DNA of 9,145 bases from an uncultured Eubacteriales bacterium. GTDB taxonomy: Bacteria > Bacillota > Clostridia > Lachnospirales > CAG-274. The DNA is taken from assembly GCA_902497185.1 (NCBI GenBank), contig CABVEG010000051.1, positions 1 through 9,145 of the forward strand, given 5' to 3'. Shown in pieces: positions 7,076 through 9,145 of this stretch. Each line of letters opens with the position of its first letter. Position 1 is the first letter of the stretch. Both the position numbers and the translations under genes were made by a program. A model generated the notes under the pieces. It was not told where the DNA came from and did not search any database. It saw only the letters and a program-made list of their open reading frames with translations.

Positions 7076-7131
7076 AAAAAAAACGGCAGTTTAATAAGAT
7101 TTACTGCTTTGTTGTGTGTTTCACAAATTTT

Positions 7132-7138
7132 AAGGAGG
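7132..7138 (+). promoter_or_regulatory. Ribosome binding site of the DUF4914 gene
   Basis: AAGGAGG lies 9 bases before the ATG at 7148 and is a near-perfect match to the 16S anti-SD. It fixes the start. I see no complementary CCTCC in the leader that would hide it. Confidence 0.9.
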
Positions 7139-7147
7139 TTAATTTAA

Positions 7148-9052
7148 ATGGCAAAGAAAAATAAGCCTGACGTTATTAACAAAATGGTATTGCCACAGTG
7201 TTTAAGTGATATTATTAAAAACAGCAATGCCAAAATCATTCTTCCGGAAACTAAGGAAGAATTAATTGATCTTGCCATGGGCGGCAAGGATAAGGATACT
7301 AACGAAGTTAGTTTTGAGGTAAACGGTGAAAATATCAGAGAGGGTTCAGTTGTTAAATGTAAAAACGGTATCGTTATTAACTTTGATGACCCTGCAATGA
7401 GAAGACGTGACCCTAACTCAATGGTTATTGCTGATGATCTTCCAACTGATAAGCCAACTCATATGGAGAGATTTGGCAAGCCTTTTGACCCTATCAGAAA
7501 TGAAACCTTTGACTGGTTAAAGAGTCAGGAAAGTTTAATTGTAGTACCTTTCTATGCAGGTAATATTTCAATGGGTATTGGCTATCCGTGTTTAGCTGTA
7601 GTTCCGGGAAATGCGGCTTGTTTTGCAACAGCTCTTGCTGAATTACAGGGATTTATTCCTTGCAGCAAGGTACCTAATTTCTTTAAGCCAAAGGCTGTTA
7701 TTTATGTAGCTCCTACATTCCGTCATACTCACTATGAGGGTAAGCAGATTGTAGTTCACAACAGATTATATGATATGCAGGAAATATTCAGCTATAATCT
7801 CTACTTAGGACCATCTGCAAAGAAGGGTGTTTACTCAATTCTTCTTCATATTGGTGAGCAGGAGGGCTGGGTAACTCTCCATGCTTCTACAGTTAAGGTC
7901 GTAACTCCTTATGAGCTTGAGCTTACTATTATGCACGAGGGTGCATCAGGCGGCGGTAAGTCAGAAATGACAGAGCCTGTACACAGAGAAGTAGACGGTA
8001 AGGTATTGCTTGCCACTAACATAATGACAGGTGAGGAAACCTATGTAAGCATTACAGATACTGCTACTCTTTATCCTGTAACTGATGATATGGCACTTGC
8101 TCATCCTTCATTACAGAATGACAGCAGAAAGCTCGTTGTATGTGATGCCGAGTATGGCTGGTTCTTAAGAGTAAATCATATTGATCAGTACGGTACAGAG
8201 CCTGAAACAGAAAAGGCTTGCTGTCATCCAAAGGAACCATTGGTATTCTTAAATATGAATGCTGTTCCGGGTTCAACTTGCCTTATCTGGGATCATATTG
8301 AAGATACTCCGGGTGTGCCTTGTCCTAATCCAAGAGTTATTATGCCTAGAAAGCTTAAAAATAACATTGTCAACGGTACTGCGGAGATTGATGTACGAAG
8401 CTTTGGTATCAGAACTCCTCCTACAACTAAGGAGCACCCTGACTACGGTATTATTGGTATGTTCCATGTTCTTCCACCGGCACTTGGCTGGATTTGGAGA
8501 CTTGTAGCACCTAGAGGCTTTGCTAACCCATCTATTATTGATGCAGGCGGTAATCAGATGAAGTCTGAGGGTGTAGGTTCTTATTGGCCATTTGCTACAG
8601 GCAAGAAGGTTGATCAGGCTAACTTATTGTTAAAGCAGATTTTAGCTACTCCTAGCACAAGATACATTCTTATTCCTAACCAGTATATTGGTGCTTATAA
8701 GATTGGCTTTGCAGGTGAGTGGGTAACAAGAGAGTACCTTTCAAGAAGAGGCGGCGCTAAGTTTAAGATGAATCAGCTTGAAGAGGCAAGATGTTCTTTA
8801 CTTGGTTATATTCCAAAGTCTGTTAAGATTGATGGTACGCCTATTAACCCGGGCTTATTAAAGGTTAATATTCAGGGCAGAGTTGGTAACGAGGCTTATG
8901 ACATTGGTGCTAAGAAGCTTGCTGACTTCTTTAAGGAGCAGTTAAAGCAGTTTGATACTCCTGACCTTGATCCATTAGGTAAGAAGATTATTGATGCCGT
9001 TATGAATGATGCATCTGTTCAGGAATTTTATGATTTAATTCCTAAGCTTTAA
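7148..9052 (+). CDS. DUF4914 family protein with PEPCK/HPr-kinase-like P-loop
   Basis: This complete 634-residue protein has a perfect ribosome site. Its sequence matches my memory of the DUF4914 family across its whole length, including CKNGIVINFDDPAMRRRDP (71-89), ADDLPTDKP (95-103), FRHTHYEGKQIVVHNR (191-206), VLPPALGWIWRLVAPRG (441-457) and EGVGSYWPFATG (474-485). A Walker-A loop, EGASGGGKSEM (264-274, K271), most resembles the PEPCK/HPr-kinase class of P-loops (GxSGxGKS). It is followed by DDMALAHPSLQND (313-325), which could supply metal or nucleotide ligands. No signal peptide or membrane segment is visible, so it is probably a soluble ATP- or GTP-using enzyme; reaction and substrate are unknown. 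Automatic pipelines may call it PEP carboxykinase, but the usual PEPCK motif set is not seen. It has its own promoter and long leader, suggesting dedicated regulation. The codon use looks native. Confidence 0.9.
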   Translation: MAKKNKPDVINKMVLPQCLSDIIKNSNAKIILPETKEELIDLAMGGKDKDTNEVSFEVNGENIREGSVVKCKNGIVINFDDPAMRRRDPNSMVIADDLPTDKPTHMERFGKPFDPIRNETFDWLKSQESLIVVPFYAGNISMGIGYPCLAVVPGNAACFATALAELQGFIPCSKVPNFFKPKAVIYVAPTFRHTHYEGKQIVVHNRLYDMQEIFSYNLYLGPSAKKGVYSILLHIGEQEGWVTLHASTVKVVTPYELELTIMHEGASGGGKSEMTEPVHREVDGKVLLATNIMTGEETYVSITDTATLYPVTDDMALAHPSLQNDSRKLVVCDAEYGWFLRVNHIDQYGTEPETEKACCHPKEPLVFLNMNAVPGSTCLIWDHIEDTPGVPCPNPRVIMPRKLKNNIVNGTAEIDVRSFGIRTPPTTKEHPDYGIIGMFHVLPPALGWIWRLVAPRGFANPSIIDAGGNQMKSEGVGSYWPFATGKKVDQANLLLKQILATPSTRYILIPNQYIGAYKIGFAGEWVTREYLSRRGGAKFKMNQLEEARCSLLGYIPKSVKIDGTPINPGLLKVNIQGRVGNEAYDIGAKKLADFFKEQLKQFDTPDLDPLGKKIIDAVMNDASVQEFYDLIPKL

Positions 9053-9103
9053 TATTGAATATATAATTTTAGCCCCTAAAGGTAAAAATCGGTTCTTTGT
9101 CAA

Positions 9104-9135
9104 CTGGTGTGGTTGATAAAAATTAACAACTCCAG
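9104..9135 (+). other. Imperfect hairpin near the right edge
   Basis: CTGG (9104-9107) with CCAG (9132-9135), then GTTG (9112-9115) with CAAC (9127-9130), then TAA with TTA around an AAA loop, form a broken stem. No clean T-tract follows before the window ends. The rest of 9053-9145 has no gene and no canonical terminator. This may be part of a larger structure or repeat cut by the edge. Confidence 0.35.
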
Positions 9136-9145
9136 CGGTGTAGAT

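Noticed and set aside
7039..7077. 12-codon hydrophobic ORF inside the DUF4914 leader, a possible leader peptide
   Set aside because: It lacks a ribosome binding site and has no run of codons for one regulatory amino acid.
7148..9052. Calling the 634-residue protein a true PEP carboxykinase
   Set aside because: Only the P-loop resembles PEPCK; the rest matches DUF4914 and I do not see the usual PEPCK substrate and metal motifs.

Overview
The window comes from an AT-rich, low-GC Gram-positive genome, most likely an anaerobic gut or rumen clostridium (Lachnospirales or Oscillospirales type). The evidence is strong AGGAG-type ribosome binding sites, AT-rich codon choice, TTGACA/TATAAT-like promoters, a secreted protein ending in a type I dockerin, and a DUF4914-family protein. 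I cannot name the species.

Layout. (1) 1-1569, plus strand: the 3' part of a gene open at the left edge. Its product resembles the PcRGLX/YetA family, which is linked to rhamnogalacturonan. A long hairpin at 1575-1610 closes it. (2) 1616-2077, minus: a YbaK/EbsC-type Cys-tRNA(Pro) deacylase. (3) 2191-3570, plus: argH, argininosuccinate lyase, divergent from ybaK, with abutting promoters in the 113-bp gap. A bidirectional terminator (3579-3608) separates it from (4). (4) 3615-6675, minus: one secreted, multi-module dockerin protein of about 1019 residues, split by a one-base frameshift at an A6 run (T6 on the plus strand, 5986-5991). (5) 6676-7147: a gene-free, very AT-rich region. It holds a good promoter for (4), a promoter for (6), inverted repeats, a three-fold TATAGT array with 14-nt pitch, and a roughly 170-nt leader with competing hairpins. 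(6) 7148-9052, plus: a complete 634-residue DUF4914 protein with a Walker-A P-loop like those of the PEPCK/HPr-kinase fold, function unknown. (7) 9053-9145: a short tail with an imperfect hairpin at the right edge.

Functionally this is a set of separately transcribed genes rather than one pathway. Genes 1 and 4 both point to plant cell-wall (possibly pectin) use, argH to arginine synthesis, and ybaK to tRNA proofreading. There is no obvious mobile element, CRISPR array or defence system. The parts least explained by known biology are the DUF4914 gene with its structured leader, and the frameshifted dockerin protein, which has no recognisable catalytic domain.
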